Source: Clostridia bacterium (GTDB taxonomy: Bacteria > Bacillota > Clostridia > Christensenellales > Aristaeellaceae). From it: a stretch of DNA of 64,000 bases. How positions within the stretch are numbered: the stretch's first letter is position 1; each line of letters begins with the position of its first letter. The notes beneath the pieces were generated by a model, which saw only the letters and a program-made list of their open reading frames with translations, did no database searches and was not told where the DNA came from. The position numbers were made by a program, and so were the translations under genes. Below are positions 1-7,120 of the stretch, piece by piece. The stretch lies in the NCBI GenBank assembly GCA_017550035.1, contig JAFYLS010000092.1, forward strand, positions 1-64,000, given 5' to 3'.

Positions 1-172
1 CGTGGGTCAGAAGCCCGAGGGCTGGGATTTGGCCGACTGGGTGCTGAGCAAGTACCAGACCGAGGAAGACCGCAAGGTGATGTTCGACGCCTATCTCTAC
101 GCCGCCGACGCCGCCAGGGCTGTGGTCACCAAGGGCGTGGACAAGGCCATGAATCTGTTCAATAAAAGATAA
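1..172 (+). CDS. C-terminal fragment of an unrecognised protein
   Basis: An open frame runs in from the left edge (first full codon at base 2) and stops with TAA at 170-172, giving the last 56 residues. The piece is charged and predicted helical (…GWDLADWVLSKYQTEEDR…AYLYAADAARAVV…LFNKR). There is no signal or membrane segment. It is followed 17 bases later by a double-hairpin repeat rather than by another gene. I do not recognise the family; the true start lies outside the window. Confidence 0.6.
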   Translation, partial: VGQKPEGWDLADWVLSKYQTEEDRKVMFDAYLYAADAARAVVTKGVDKAMNLFNKR

Positions 173-189
173 TACCTCAAGGGACGTTT

Positions 190-296
190 GTGGGGGTTAT
201 GCACCCCCACGCCCCTCACCAGGGTCCTGAGGACCCTGGACCCGCCGTATTGGTCATGGTTGTTTCCCTTCGGTTTCAGGTGTTTCCCAATGCAGC
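190..296 (+). repeat. Family A double-hairpin element, copy A1
   Basis: Hairpin 1 (190-210) is GTGGGGGT-tatgc-ACCCCCAC-like and hairpin 2 (220-238) is CAGGGTCC-tga-GGACCCTG. They are joined by GCCCCTCAC and followed by GACCCGCCGTATTGG (239-253) and, 30 bases on, TTTCCCAATGCAGC. The ATTGG and CCAAT boxes can pair as a third stem. It lies just downstream of the plus-strand gene ending at 172. Confidence 0.7.
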
Positions 297-349
297 TATG
301 ACGGAACGGAGATGGCAAAAGCCTCCCTTTCGACAAGGAAGACTTCCAA

Positions 350-708
350 AAGGCCCCCTTGTTGAAAGGGGGCTCCCGCGCAGCGGGTGGGGGATTGGTT
401 TTCTTCTATATATTGTAATGAGGTGTCGAAATGTCGATCCGCAGTTTTTCTCCGGTTTCCGGAGAAAAACGTAAACCTTCTTCAAAAAAGGAGCCGAGAG
501 AGCGAGCTCTCTCGCGTCCTTTTATTGAAGAAGAAGGCGCAGCGGCGCAAAGCGCCGGCTGCACCGGCGGATCGGGCGCCGTGCCGTGCCCGGACCCGGT
601 TTCGCCCAAGTTGGCATAAATAAACACTCCATCCCACGACATGATGGATGTATGAAACCAATCCCTCAGTCACCTTCGGTGACAGCTCCCTTTCAACAAG
701 GGAGCCTT
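350..708. repeat. MITE-like segment with inverted arms and internal hairpins
   Basis: The left arm (350-402) and right arm (654-708) are inverted copies of one another. Read outward from the core, each goes GAAACCAATCCC, a short tight hairpin (CCCGC-tgc-GCGGG-type on the left, GTCACC-ttc-GGTGAC on the right), then a CCCTTTCAACAAGGG hairpin. The core has a perfect hairpin at 444-470 (GTTTTTCTCCGG…) and a long one at 477-533 whose outer arms CTTCTTCAA/TTGAAGAAG and inner CGAGAGAGC/GCTCTCTCG both pair. Near 598-640 is a B-like box pair in plus orientation (GTTTCGCCC … ACTCCATCCCACGAC). No transposase and no convincing gene are present in the 763-base gap 173-935. Confidence 0.55.
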
Positions 709-775
709 CAATTCCTCCGCCGCTTCTTTTCGCTCATATTGGCGCAAAGAAAAACGCCGCGCCTCGGCAAGTAAC

Positions 776-935
776 ATGTCGGGGGACGGCGTTTTCATTT
801 ATTCAAGTTAGTCGAAAATGGCTGCCGGCACTGCCGGCTCGGGAGACGGAGTGTTTTTTGATTCGATTTGGTCGAAATGGAGAGGTCCAGGAGGCTTAGC
901 CTCCTGGTAGGGTTCCAAGGGGCAAGGCCCCTTGG
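776..935 (-). repeat. Hybrid A/B hairpin element abutting the PII gene stop
   Basis: On the minus strand, directly after the TAA of the PII-like gene, comes hairpin CCAAGGGGC/GCCCCTTGG (915-935), spacer AACCCTA, hairpin CCAGGAGGCT/AGCCTCCTGG (887-907), then CTCCATTTCGACC and CACTCCGTCTCCCGAG (to about 841). A second B unit follows immediately: hairpin GCCGGC-agt-GCCGGC (about 824-838), CCATTTTCGAC, and CGCCGTCCCCCGACATG (to 776). This joins A-type double hairpins to B-type tails. Confidence 0.65.
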
Positions 936-1601
936 TTAGATCTTCATGGCGTGCTCCACCGGCATGGCGTGAATCAGCGCCTGCGCCTTGCTGCGCAGAC
1001 CGAATTCCTTGTTGACGGCGGTCATGATGTTAGGCGCATCCTTCTTGGGCGCCAGAATGAGCAGCAGTTCCTTTTCCTGGTTCAGCTCCACGCCCAATGT
1101 TTCTTCCGGGGTGGTGCCGCTGGCAAGGCGTGCCTTGATGACCGTGCCGCCGCGGGCGCCTGCCTGACGGGCGGTGTGCATCACCTGATCGGTAAAGCCC
1201 AGATTGACGGAGATGCAGATGAGGGAATTATCGGAATTGTAGTTCATGTTGGAACCTCCCGTGGTTTCAATGGCAGCGGTGGGCTGCACCATCATGGAAA
1301 GCAAATTACTGATGGCGGTGGTCTTCAGCAGCAGGATCAGCCCGTGAATACGGCCGATCTGCAGAAATGCGCTGTGCAGATTGCCAAGCAGTTTCTGGGC
1401 CACGCTTTCTGTGGCGAAGGAAATCACAATGTCCTTGTCCGTGGTGCCAAGACCCAGAATATCCAGAATTTCAGAGGGCGCCGTGCCGCGGCCCAGGCAC
1501 TGGTAATGCACGGGAATGCCGGACTTGCGCAGCTTGGAAATGAGCATGTGCCCGTGTTCCTGCTGCACGATGGACAGAATCATCTGTACACGTTCGCTCA
1601 T
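936..1601 (-). CDS. Tandem PII-like signalling protein
   Basis: This 221-residue soluble protein looks like two PII/GlnK-type ferredoxin-like halves. Residues about 1-105 and 115-221 each start with a strand-helix unit and the second half carries the clear PII pattern (…ARQAGARGGTVIKARL…, then an EKELLLIL strand). PII proteins are about 112 residues, so this is double length. Its ATG overlaps the stop of the upstream DUF1538 gene by four bases (ATGA), so the two are translationally coupled. The likely role is a ligand-sensing regulator of the neighbouring membrane protein, by analogy with GlnK-AmtB pairs. That regulatory link is inference; no tyrosine-modification loop typical of GlnB is evident. 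Confidence 0.75.
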   Translation of the reverse strand: MSERVQMILSIVQQEHGHMLISKLRKSGIPVHYQCLGRGTAPSEILDILGLGTTDKDIVISFATESVAQKLLGNLHSAFLQIGRIHGLILLLKTTAISNLLSMMVQPTAAIETTGGSNMNYNSDNSLICISVNLGFTDQVMHTARQAGARGGTVIKARLASGTTPEETLGVELNQEKELLLILAPKKDAPNIMTAVNKEFGLRSKAQALIHAMPVEHAMKI

Positions 1602-3127
1602 GCTTCAGCACCTCCCATATCATCATAGAAGAGGATCACGTCGTCATTGTCCGCAATATGGCTGTGCATATTCTTGCGGCCCAGCTTATGGCGAATTTCG
1701 CTGACCAGACCGATCACCTGAATGGTGATGAGGGGCGTCATGGCTACCATGGCCACAATGCCAAAGCCGTCGGCCAGCAGATTGCCGCCCAGCGTTCTGC
1801 AGGCGCCCAGCGCGAAGGGAAGAATGAACGTGGTGGTCATGGGTCCGCTGGCTACGCCGCCGGAGTCAAAGGCGATACCGGTGTAAATTTTCGGCACAAA
1901 GAAGCTGATGGTCAGCGATAAAACATAGCCTGCGATCAAAAAGCCCGTCAGCGGAATGCCGAACAGAATGCGCGCCATGGACAGCATCACGGAAATGCTC
2001 ACGCCGATGCTGAGCCCCAGGCCAATGCTTCTCTGGCTGATGCGTCCGTTGGAAACTTCTGCCACCTGACGTTTGAGCACGTGCACCGCGGGCTCTGCCG
2101 CAACGGTGAAAAAGCCGATCAGCGCGCCTACGGGCAGCAGCCACCAGCGGGTGCCGCCGTCAGCCAGCGAGGCGCCCAGCAGCTGGCCTGCCGGCATGAA
2201 GCCTATGTTGGCGCCGGTGAGGAAGGCCACCAGTCCCACATAGGTATACACAAGGCCCAGGCCCAAACGCATCAGCTGATGCCAGCTGTAACGGCGGAAA
2301 AGGATCTGGAATACAATGAACACGCCCACCATGGGCAGGAAGGCGACGGATACTTCGCGGGCATAATGGGGAATGGCTTCCATGAACAAACGGAAGGCTT
2401 CCTGTGTGGTGGCGGCTTCCAGAATGATAGCCGCTTCGGAAACAGGTTCGGGCTTGTAGAAAATGCTCAGCAGCAGCACGGACAGAATGGGGCCCACCGA
2501 GCACAGGGCAATGAGACCGAACGAGTCGTTGCCGGCGTGCTTGTCGCCGCGGATGGAGGCCATACCGGCGCCCAGCGCCATGATGAAGGGCACGGTGATA
2601 GGGCCTGTGGTAACGCCGCCGGAGTCAAAGGCCAGGGGCAGAAAATCATTCGGCGCAAAAATGGCAACGATGCCCACCAGCAGGTAGAAAAAGATCAGCA
2701 GCCGGTTCAGGCGCAGACCCTTGTGGGTACGCAGCATGGCAACCACCAGGAAAAGGCCCACGCCGATTGCCACGGACAGGATCAGCACCATGTTGGGCAC
2801 GGAGGGAATCTGCTGTGCCAGCACAGTCAGGTCCGGCTCGGCCACGGTAATCAGCACACCCAGCGCAAAACAGCAGATGAGAGACACCCACAGTTTTTTG
2901 CTTTTGTTCAGCTGCACGCCGATGCCTTCGCCCAGGGGCTGCATGGACATGTCCGCACCCATGGCAAACAGGCTCATGCCGCCGATGAGCAGCAGTGAGC
3001 CGAAGATAAAGACCACCATGACGCCGGCATTGAGCGGCGCCAGGGTAATGCTGAGCACAAGAACAATGGCTGTTATGGGAAGTACCGAGAACAGGGATTC
3101 GTTCAGTCGGTCGAGCAGCAGCTTCAA
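1598..3127 (-). CDS. DUF1538 double-domain membrane protein
   Basis: A 509-residue polytopic membrane protein made of two repeats. Each repeat has an AFDSGGV motif, at about residues 166-172 and 419-424, followed by TTGPITVPF or ASGPMTTTF, and an AEP motif near the start of a membrane segment (TVAEPDL, TVAAEPAV). This duplicated layout is the DUF1538 signature. Relatives (UmpA/UmpB of Halomonas) have been reported as cation/proton antiporter components; the substrate here is unknown. I place the start at the TTG (3127-3125), preceded by GGAGGTG five bases upstream; the longer frame to 3178 has no ribosome site. The gene is coupled to the PII-like gene by a four-base overlap. The C-terminus is hydrophilic and acidic. 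Confidence 0.82.
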   Translation of the reverse strand: MKLLLDRLNESLFSVLPITAIVLVLSITLAPLNAGVMVVFIFGSLLLIGGMSLFAMGADMSMQPLGEGIGVQLNKSKKLWVSLICCFALGVLITVAEPDLTVLAQQIPSVPNMVLILSVAIGVGLFLVVAMLRTHKGLRLNRLLIFFYLLVGIVAIFAPNDFLPLAFDSGGVTTGPITVPFIMALGAGMASIRGDKHAGNDSFGLIALCSVGPILSVLLLSIFYKPEPVSEAAIILEAATTQEAFRLFMEAIPHYAREVSVAFLPMVGVFIVFQILFRRYSWHQLMRLGLGLVYTYVGLVAFLTGANIGFMPAGQLLGASLADGGTRWWLLPVGALIGFFTVAAEPAVHVLKRQVAEVSNGRISQRSIGLGLSIGVSISVMLSMARILFGIPLTGFLIAGYVLSLTISFFVPKIYTGIAFDSGGVASGPMTTTFILPFALGACRTLGGNLLADGFGIVAMVAMTPLITIQVIGLVSEIRHKLGRKNMHSHIADNDDVILFYDDMGGAEA

Positions 3128-3289
3128 ACCCTCACCTCCGGGGAAATCTGTGAATAGAAAGCGGGTCAATTTGCACAAATATGCCCACGTTTTTTCCTAT
3201 TATATATTATACAAGATGAAAGGGTTTGAAGCAAGGCAGGCATACGGAGAATTTTTGTATACAACGCACCAAAAAGTGGCAGCAATGCG

Positions 3290-4417
3290 TCATCCCCGGG
3301 CAATGTCCCAAACGGCGCGGATCAGCGCTTCTATTTCGTCCTCAGTGTTGTAGGGACCGATGCCTGCCCGCACTGCGCCACGCTCCAGCGTACCCAGATA
3401 AGTGTGGATGCTGGGTGCGCAGTGCAGCCCGCCCCGGAGCGCAAATCCCTTCCCTGCCAGCAAATCTGCCGCTTCGCCGCTGGCAAGGTCGCCGATGTTG
3501 AAAGCGCACACGGCAGTGCAGGGGGCATGTTTGCTGCCGTATACCGTTACGCCGGGGATCTTTTCCAGTCCCGTCCGCAGCACCTTGAGCAGGTGCTGTT
3601 CGTACATGCCCATGGCGCCCATGTGATTGTGCACAAACTTGACGCCCTGCAAAAGCCCGGCAATGGCAGGCAGCGGCGGCGTGCCGCTTTCCAATAGATC
3701 GGGCATCATATCCGGCTGCTCCATGGATTCGCTCATGCTGCCCGTGCCGCCTGTGCGCAGCGGTCTCAGGGCAATCTCCCTGCACACATACAGCGCTCCC
3801 ACCCCCATGGGGCCCATCAGCCCTTTGTGGCCGGGCAGGGCAATCATGTCCGCATCAATCCGGGTCAGGTCTTCCCGCCCGGCGGTCTGTGCGGCGTCCA
3901 GCAGCAGGGGAATGCCGTAGCGGTGCAGTTCATCTGCAATTTCCCCGGCCGGCTGAATCACGCCCGTCACGTTCCCGCCGTGGCACAGCACGCACAGCGC
4001 CGTGTTTCCCGTAATGTGTTTGCCAATGCTTGCGGGGTCGATGCGCCCGTTTCCGTCCGGCATCAGCGTTTTCAGGGTGATCTGCCCCTGTTTTGCCAGC
4101 GTGGTCAGGGGACGCATCACGGCATTGTGTTCGGCGTAGGAAACCAGCACCTCATCTCCCCTGTGCAGAAAACCCCGGATGGCGGTGTTCAGCGCATCGG
4201 TGCAGCCGGAGGTGAAGGCAATTCTGCTTTCATCCTGCTTGCCCAGCAGCTGACTTAAACGCCGGCGGCAGTTTTCCATAATGCGCCCGCCTGCGATGGC
4301 CCCCGGATGCCCGCCCCGGCCGGGATTGCCTGCAATATGTGTCATCACGCCGCTGACCGCCTTTGCCACTTCGGGGGGCTTGGGGTAGGTGGTGGCGGCG
4401 TTGTCCAGATAGATCAT
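3290..4417 (-). CDS. Cysteine desulfurase family protein (class V aminotransferase)
   Basis: PLP-dependent enzyme of 375 residues resembling the NifS/SufS-like group that removes sulfur (or selenium) from cysteine. The N-terminus MIYLDNAATTYPKP is typical. The PLP lysine is K198 in LPGHKG, and the catalytic cysteine is C333 in RGGLHCAPSIHTYLGT, followed by the family's GAVRAGIGPYNT signature. The start is the ATG at 4417-4415 behind GGAGGG; the frame is open further upstream but that part has no homology. It is transcribed away from a DUF3343 gene 108 bases away, and in many Firmicutes these two go together. Precise acceptor unknown. Confidence 0.88.
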   Translation of the reverse strand: MIYLDNAATTYPKPPEVAKAVSGVMTHIAGNPGRGGHPGAIAGGRIMENCRRRLSQLLGKQDESRIAFTSGCTDALNTAIRGFLHRGDEVLVSYAEHNAVMRPLTTLAKQGQITLKTLMPDGNGRIDPASIGKHITGNTALCVLCHGGNVTGVIQPAGEIADELHRYGIPLLLDAAQTAGREDLTRIDADMIALPGHKGLMGPMGVGALYVCREIALRPLRTGGTGSMSESMEQPDMMPDLLESGTPPLPAIAGLLQGVKFVHNHMGAMGMYEQHLLKVLRTGLEKIPGVTVYGSKHAPCTAVCAFNIGDLASGEAADLLAGKGFALRGGLHCAPSIHTYLGTLERGAVRAGIGPYNTEDEIEALIRAVWDIARG

Positions 4418-4525
4418 GCTGCGCCCTCCTTCCCTGTAGGGTATGTGAGGAAAAGGGAGGGTATGCCCCATGCACGGCGCGGCAGAAAAAGGCATACACT
4501 GAACTGTGGAAAAGGAGGCATTCAA

Positions 4526-4792
4526 ATGGGTATAGAAAGCTTTCCCATTGCGGCGCTGCGTTCCCGTCAGGCGGTGCTGCGGCTGGATTCCATGCTCCGC
4601 AGAGCGGGTGCAAGAACGGAAATCGTATCCACGCCCCGGCAGGTGGCCATCGGCTGCGGGCTGTCTTTGCGGTTTGATATGAAGGATCTGCCATTGGTGA
4701 AACAGTATCTGCAGGGGCAGGAGCAGGCGCTGATCGGACTGTACCGGGTGGAGAACGTATCGGGCCGGGTGCATGTGACGCCGCTCAATTGA
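4526..4792 (+). CDS. DUF3343 putative Se/S-carrier-like protein
   Basis: An 88-residue protein with the DUF3343 pattern: an N-terminal strand-helix (LRSRQAVLRLDSMLRRAG), then STPRQVAIGCGLSLRFD with its single conserved Cys, and a C-terminal helix-strand. Proteins of this family are thought to shuttle selenium or sulfur and are found next to cysteine desulfurases, as here (divergent). Start ATG at 4526 is preceded by AAGGAGGC at good distance; the frame upstream is open but overlaps the divergent promoter region. Function is inferred from family and context. Confidence 0.75.
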   Translation: MGIESFPIAALRSRQAVLRLDSMLRRAGARTEIVSTPRQVAIGCGLSLRFDMKDLPLVKQYLQGQEQALIGLYRVENVSGRVHVTPLN

Positions 4793-4831
4793 GGGAATCA
4801 GCGGAAGAATTGCAAATTTTTTACGAAAAAG

Positions 4832-4860
4832 TTGCACGATTGACACAAAGTTGGTATACT
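4832..4860 (+). promoter_or_regulatory. Sigma-A-type promoter of the MoxR operon
   Basis: -35 TTGCAC (4832-4837), 17-base spacer, extended -10 TGGTATACT with TATACT at 4855-4860. Transcription would begin near 4867, which rules out ATG codons before that point as starts of the MoxR gene. Confidence 0.7.
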
Positions 4861-4934
4861 GTCCTTGGGAATGGGGAGAAAAACATCTTTCATTTTCAGA
4901 AGAACCCGTTCCGGGAAAGGAGTACCCTTTCAGT

Positions 4935-5981
4935 ATGGAAAGCAACCGACGCATGGCGCGCAGAAGCGCCCGGGAACAGCATACAGAAACTGCTTATCAC
5001 GAGGATTATCCGGTGAATGCTGCAAACACCCTGGAAAATCCCCGTCCGCTGGTGCATGCCCTGCAGCAGAATATCCGCAAGGCCATCGTGGGCAAGGACG
5101 AGGCCATTGAACTGATGCTCATCGCCCTGATTTGCCGGGGACATGTGCTGATTGAAGATGTGCCGGGCGTGGGCAAAACCACGCTGGTTTCCGCGCTGGC
5201 CAAATCGCTGCAGTGCACGTTCAAGCGCATCCAGTTCACGCCGGACGTAACCCCTTCCGATGTGACCGGTTTTACCATGGTGAATATGAAAACGGGCGAT
5301 ATGGAATTTAAGCCCGGCGCTGTCATGAGCCAGATTGTGCTGGCGGACGAAATCAACCGCACCTCTCCCAAGACCCAGAGCGCGCTGCTGGAGGTCATGG
5401 AAGAAGGTCAGGTCACGGTGGACGGTGTTACCCGCCAGCTGCCCCGTCCTTTTATGGTCATGGCCACCCAGAACCCGGTGGATTTCGTGGGCACCTATCC
5501 CCTGCCCGAAGCGCAGATGGACCGCTTCCTTCTGAAGATCGCCATCGGCTATCCTTCCATTGAGGAGGAAATGGACGTACTGGAACGCTACACCGCATCC
5601 GTTACCCCCATGCAGACCATGACGCCTGTGTGCGGCGCGGAGGATGTGACTGCGCTGCAGGAACAACTGGGCAATGTGTACTGCAGCCGGGAAGCCCGCA
5701 GCTATGTGGCGCAGATCGTGTCCGGCACCAGGTCCCATCCTGCTTTGCAGCTGGGCGTCAGTCCCCGCGGCGGCATTGCGCTGCTTCGCGCCAGTCAGGC
5801 CAGCGCCATGCTCATGGGAAGGGATTATGTGCTGCCTGAGGATATCCGCCGCATGGCGCTTCCTGTGCTGACCCACCGTTTGATCCTTACCCCCGAAAGC
5901 CGCATGAAGGGCATTCTGCCCGAACAGGTGCTGCACCAGATCATTGCAGCCACGCCCGTGCCTGCGGGGCGTCAGGTATGA
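4935..5981 (+). CDS. MoxR-family AAA+ ATPase
   Basis: A 348-residue AAA+ ATPase of the MoxR group, chaperone-like proteins usually acting on partners carrying vWA or DUF58 domains. Walker A is EDVPGVGKTT, Walker B is IVLADEINR, sensor 1 is MATQNPVDFVGTYPLPEAQ, followed by the MoxR C-terminal lid (GVSPRGGIALLRASQA). The start ATG at 4935 has GGAAAGGAG about 12 bases upstream and lies downstream of the mapped promoter. It is the first gene of a three-gene operon; its stop overlaps the start of the DUF58 gene by four bases. An alternative start is the GTG near 5012. Confidence 0.92.
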   Translation: MESNRRMARRSAREQHTETAYHEDYPVNAANTLENPRPLVHALQQNIRKAIVGKDEAIELMLIALICRGHVLIEDVPGVGKTTLVSALAKSLQCTFKRIQFTPDVTPSDVTGFTMVNMKTGDMEFKPGAVMSQIVLADEINRTSPKTQSALLEVMEEGQVTVDGVTRQLPRPFMVMATQNPVDFVGTYPLPEAQMDRFLLKIAIGYPSIEEEMDVLERYTASVTPMQTMTPVCGAEDVTALQEQLGNVYCSREARSYVAQIVSGTRSHPALQLGVSPRGGIALLRASQASAMLMGRDYVLPEDIRRMALPVLTHRLILTPESRMKGILPEQVLHQIIAATPVPAGRQV

Positions 5982-7120
5982 CGCGCCGGGGCGGTGCGCT
6001 TTTAGCCGTCACGCTGACGGCCTTTTTGTGTGCCCTGTCCACGGGCAGCCGGCTTTATTATTGCATTGCGCTGTGCTTTTTGCTGGTTCTGGCAACGGGG
6101 CTTGTTTCTCTGCCTTTGATGAAGCGTTTGATCCGGGTGGAATGTACGCTGTCCCCCTATAGCGTCAATCGCGGGGAAAGCGCCAAATTGCAGATCCGTA
6201 TTGTCAACCGCTGTTTGTGGCCGCTGAAATCGCTCTGTGTGCAGGTGCGTATGGGCGATGTGGTGACCGAGCGTCAGGTAAAGCTTTTTCCTATGCGGGA
6301 AAGCAGCCTTACGGTGGAACTGCCTGGTGTGCATGTGGGTGCATTTCTGTGCGGTGTGGAAGGCGCTTTTGCTGAGGATATATTTGGTGTGGTGAAGGCA
6401 AGCATCCGTCATGATGAAAAAGAGATGCTTCTTTCTCTTCCCCTTTCCTTCCCGGTGGAGGAAATCACTTTTTCCCCCGGCGATACGGGCAAGGCCGCCC
6501 TCACCCGGGCCCAGGAAGACTACACATCCCCCGAAGATGTGCGCGCCTATATCCCCGGCGATGCCATGAAGCGCATCCACTGGAAGCTTTCCTCCCGCAA
6601 AGGAGAAATGCTGGTGCGCCGCTACGAAACGCCCGCCCCGCCCGATACGCTGATTCTGGTGGATCAGCGTGCGCCGCAGCATGAAGAAACGGAAAAGGCC
6701 CTGTATCTCAGGGATGCGGTGTGCGAAACGGCGGTTGCGGTTGCAGATATGCAGCTTCGCGATCAAAGCCCCGTCCGCGCGCCTTTTTACGGGCGGTATG
6801 CCAATGAATTTGCTGCCGATCAGGCAGTGAACGTGAATTATCTCAAGGAAATGCTGGCGCTGCAGCCCTTTGACGGGCAGGAGGATTTTGCCCGTACGCT
6901 GCAATTGGAACTCAGGCGCATGGGGCGCACGGGCGCGGTGATCGTGATCACCACATATCTCACGCCCAATGTAGTGGAAGCCATCAGCCGCATCCGGCGC
7001 ATGGGCCCCCATGTGCGTTTGTATCTGGTTTCCTTTGACCCTGAAAACGAGACGCTGCAGCCCTTTGTGGGGCAATTGCAGCACCATCTGGTGGAGGTTT
7101 GCTATGTCACGCCCGCTTGA
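5978..7120 (+). CDS. DUF58 domain protein, membrane anchored
   Basis: A 380-residue protein with two N-terminal membrane helices (about residues 7-45), an extracytoplasmic-like beta region, and the DUF58 core with its signature YIPGDAMKRIHWKLSSRKGE near residues 188-207, followed by a vWA-like Rossmann fold (DTLILVDQRAP). DUF58 proteins are partners of MoxR ATPases and transglutaminase-like proteins, forming a conserved three-gene module of unknown exact role. Starts on the ATGA overlap with the MoxR stop; its 3' end overlaps the next gene by 17 bases. Confidence 0.9.
   Translation: MTRRGGALLAVTLTAFLCALSTGSRLYYCIALCFLLVLATGLVSLPLMKRLIRVECTLSPYSVNRGESAKLQIRIVNRCLWPLKSLCVQVRMGDVVTERQVKLFPMRESSLTVELPGVHVGAFLCGVEGAFAEDIFGVVKASIRHDEKEMLLSLPLSFPVEEITFSPGDTGKAALTRAQEDYTSPEDVRAYIPGDAMKRIHWKLSSRKGEMLVRRYETPAPPDTLILVDQRAPQHEETEKALYLRDAVCETAVAVADMQLRDQSPVRAPFYGRYANEFAADQAVNVNYLKEMLALQPFDGQEDFARTLQLELRRMGRTGAVIVITTYLTPNVVEAISRIRRMGPHVRLYLVSFDPENETLQPFVGQLQHHLVEVCYVTPA

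Noticed and set aside
190-296. Family A hairpins as simple intrinsic terminators
   Set aside because: No T-run follows the stems, the downstream boxes are conserved, and copy A4 is not at the 3' end of a gene.
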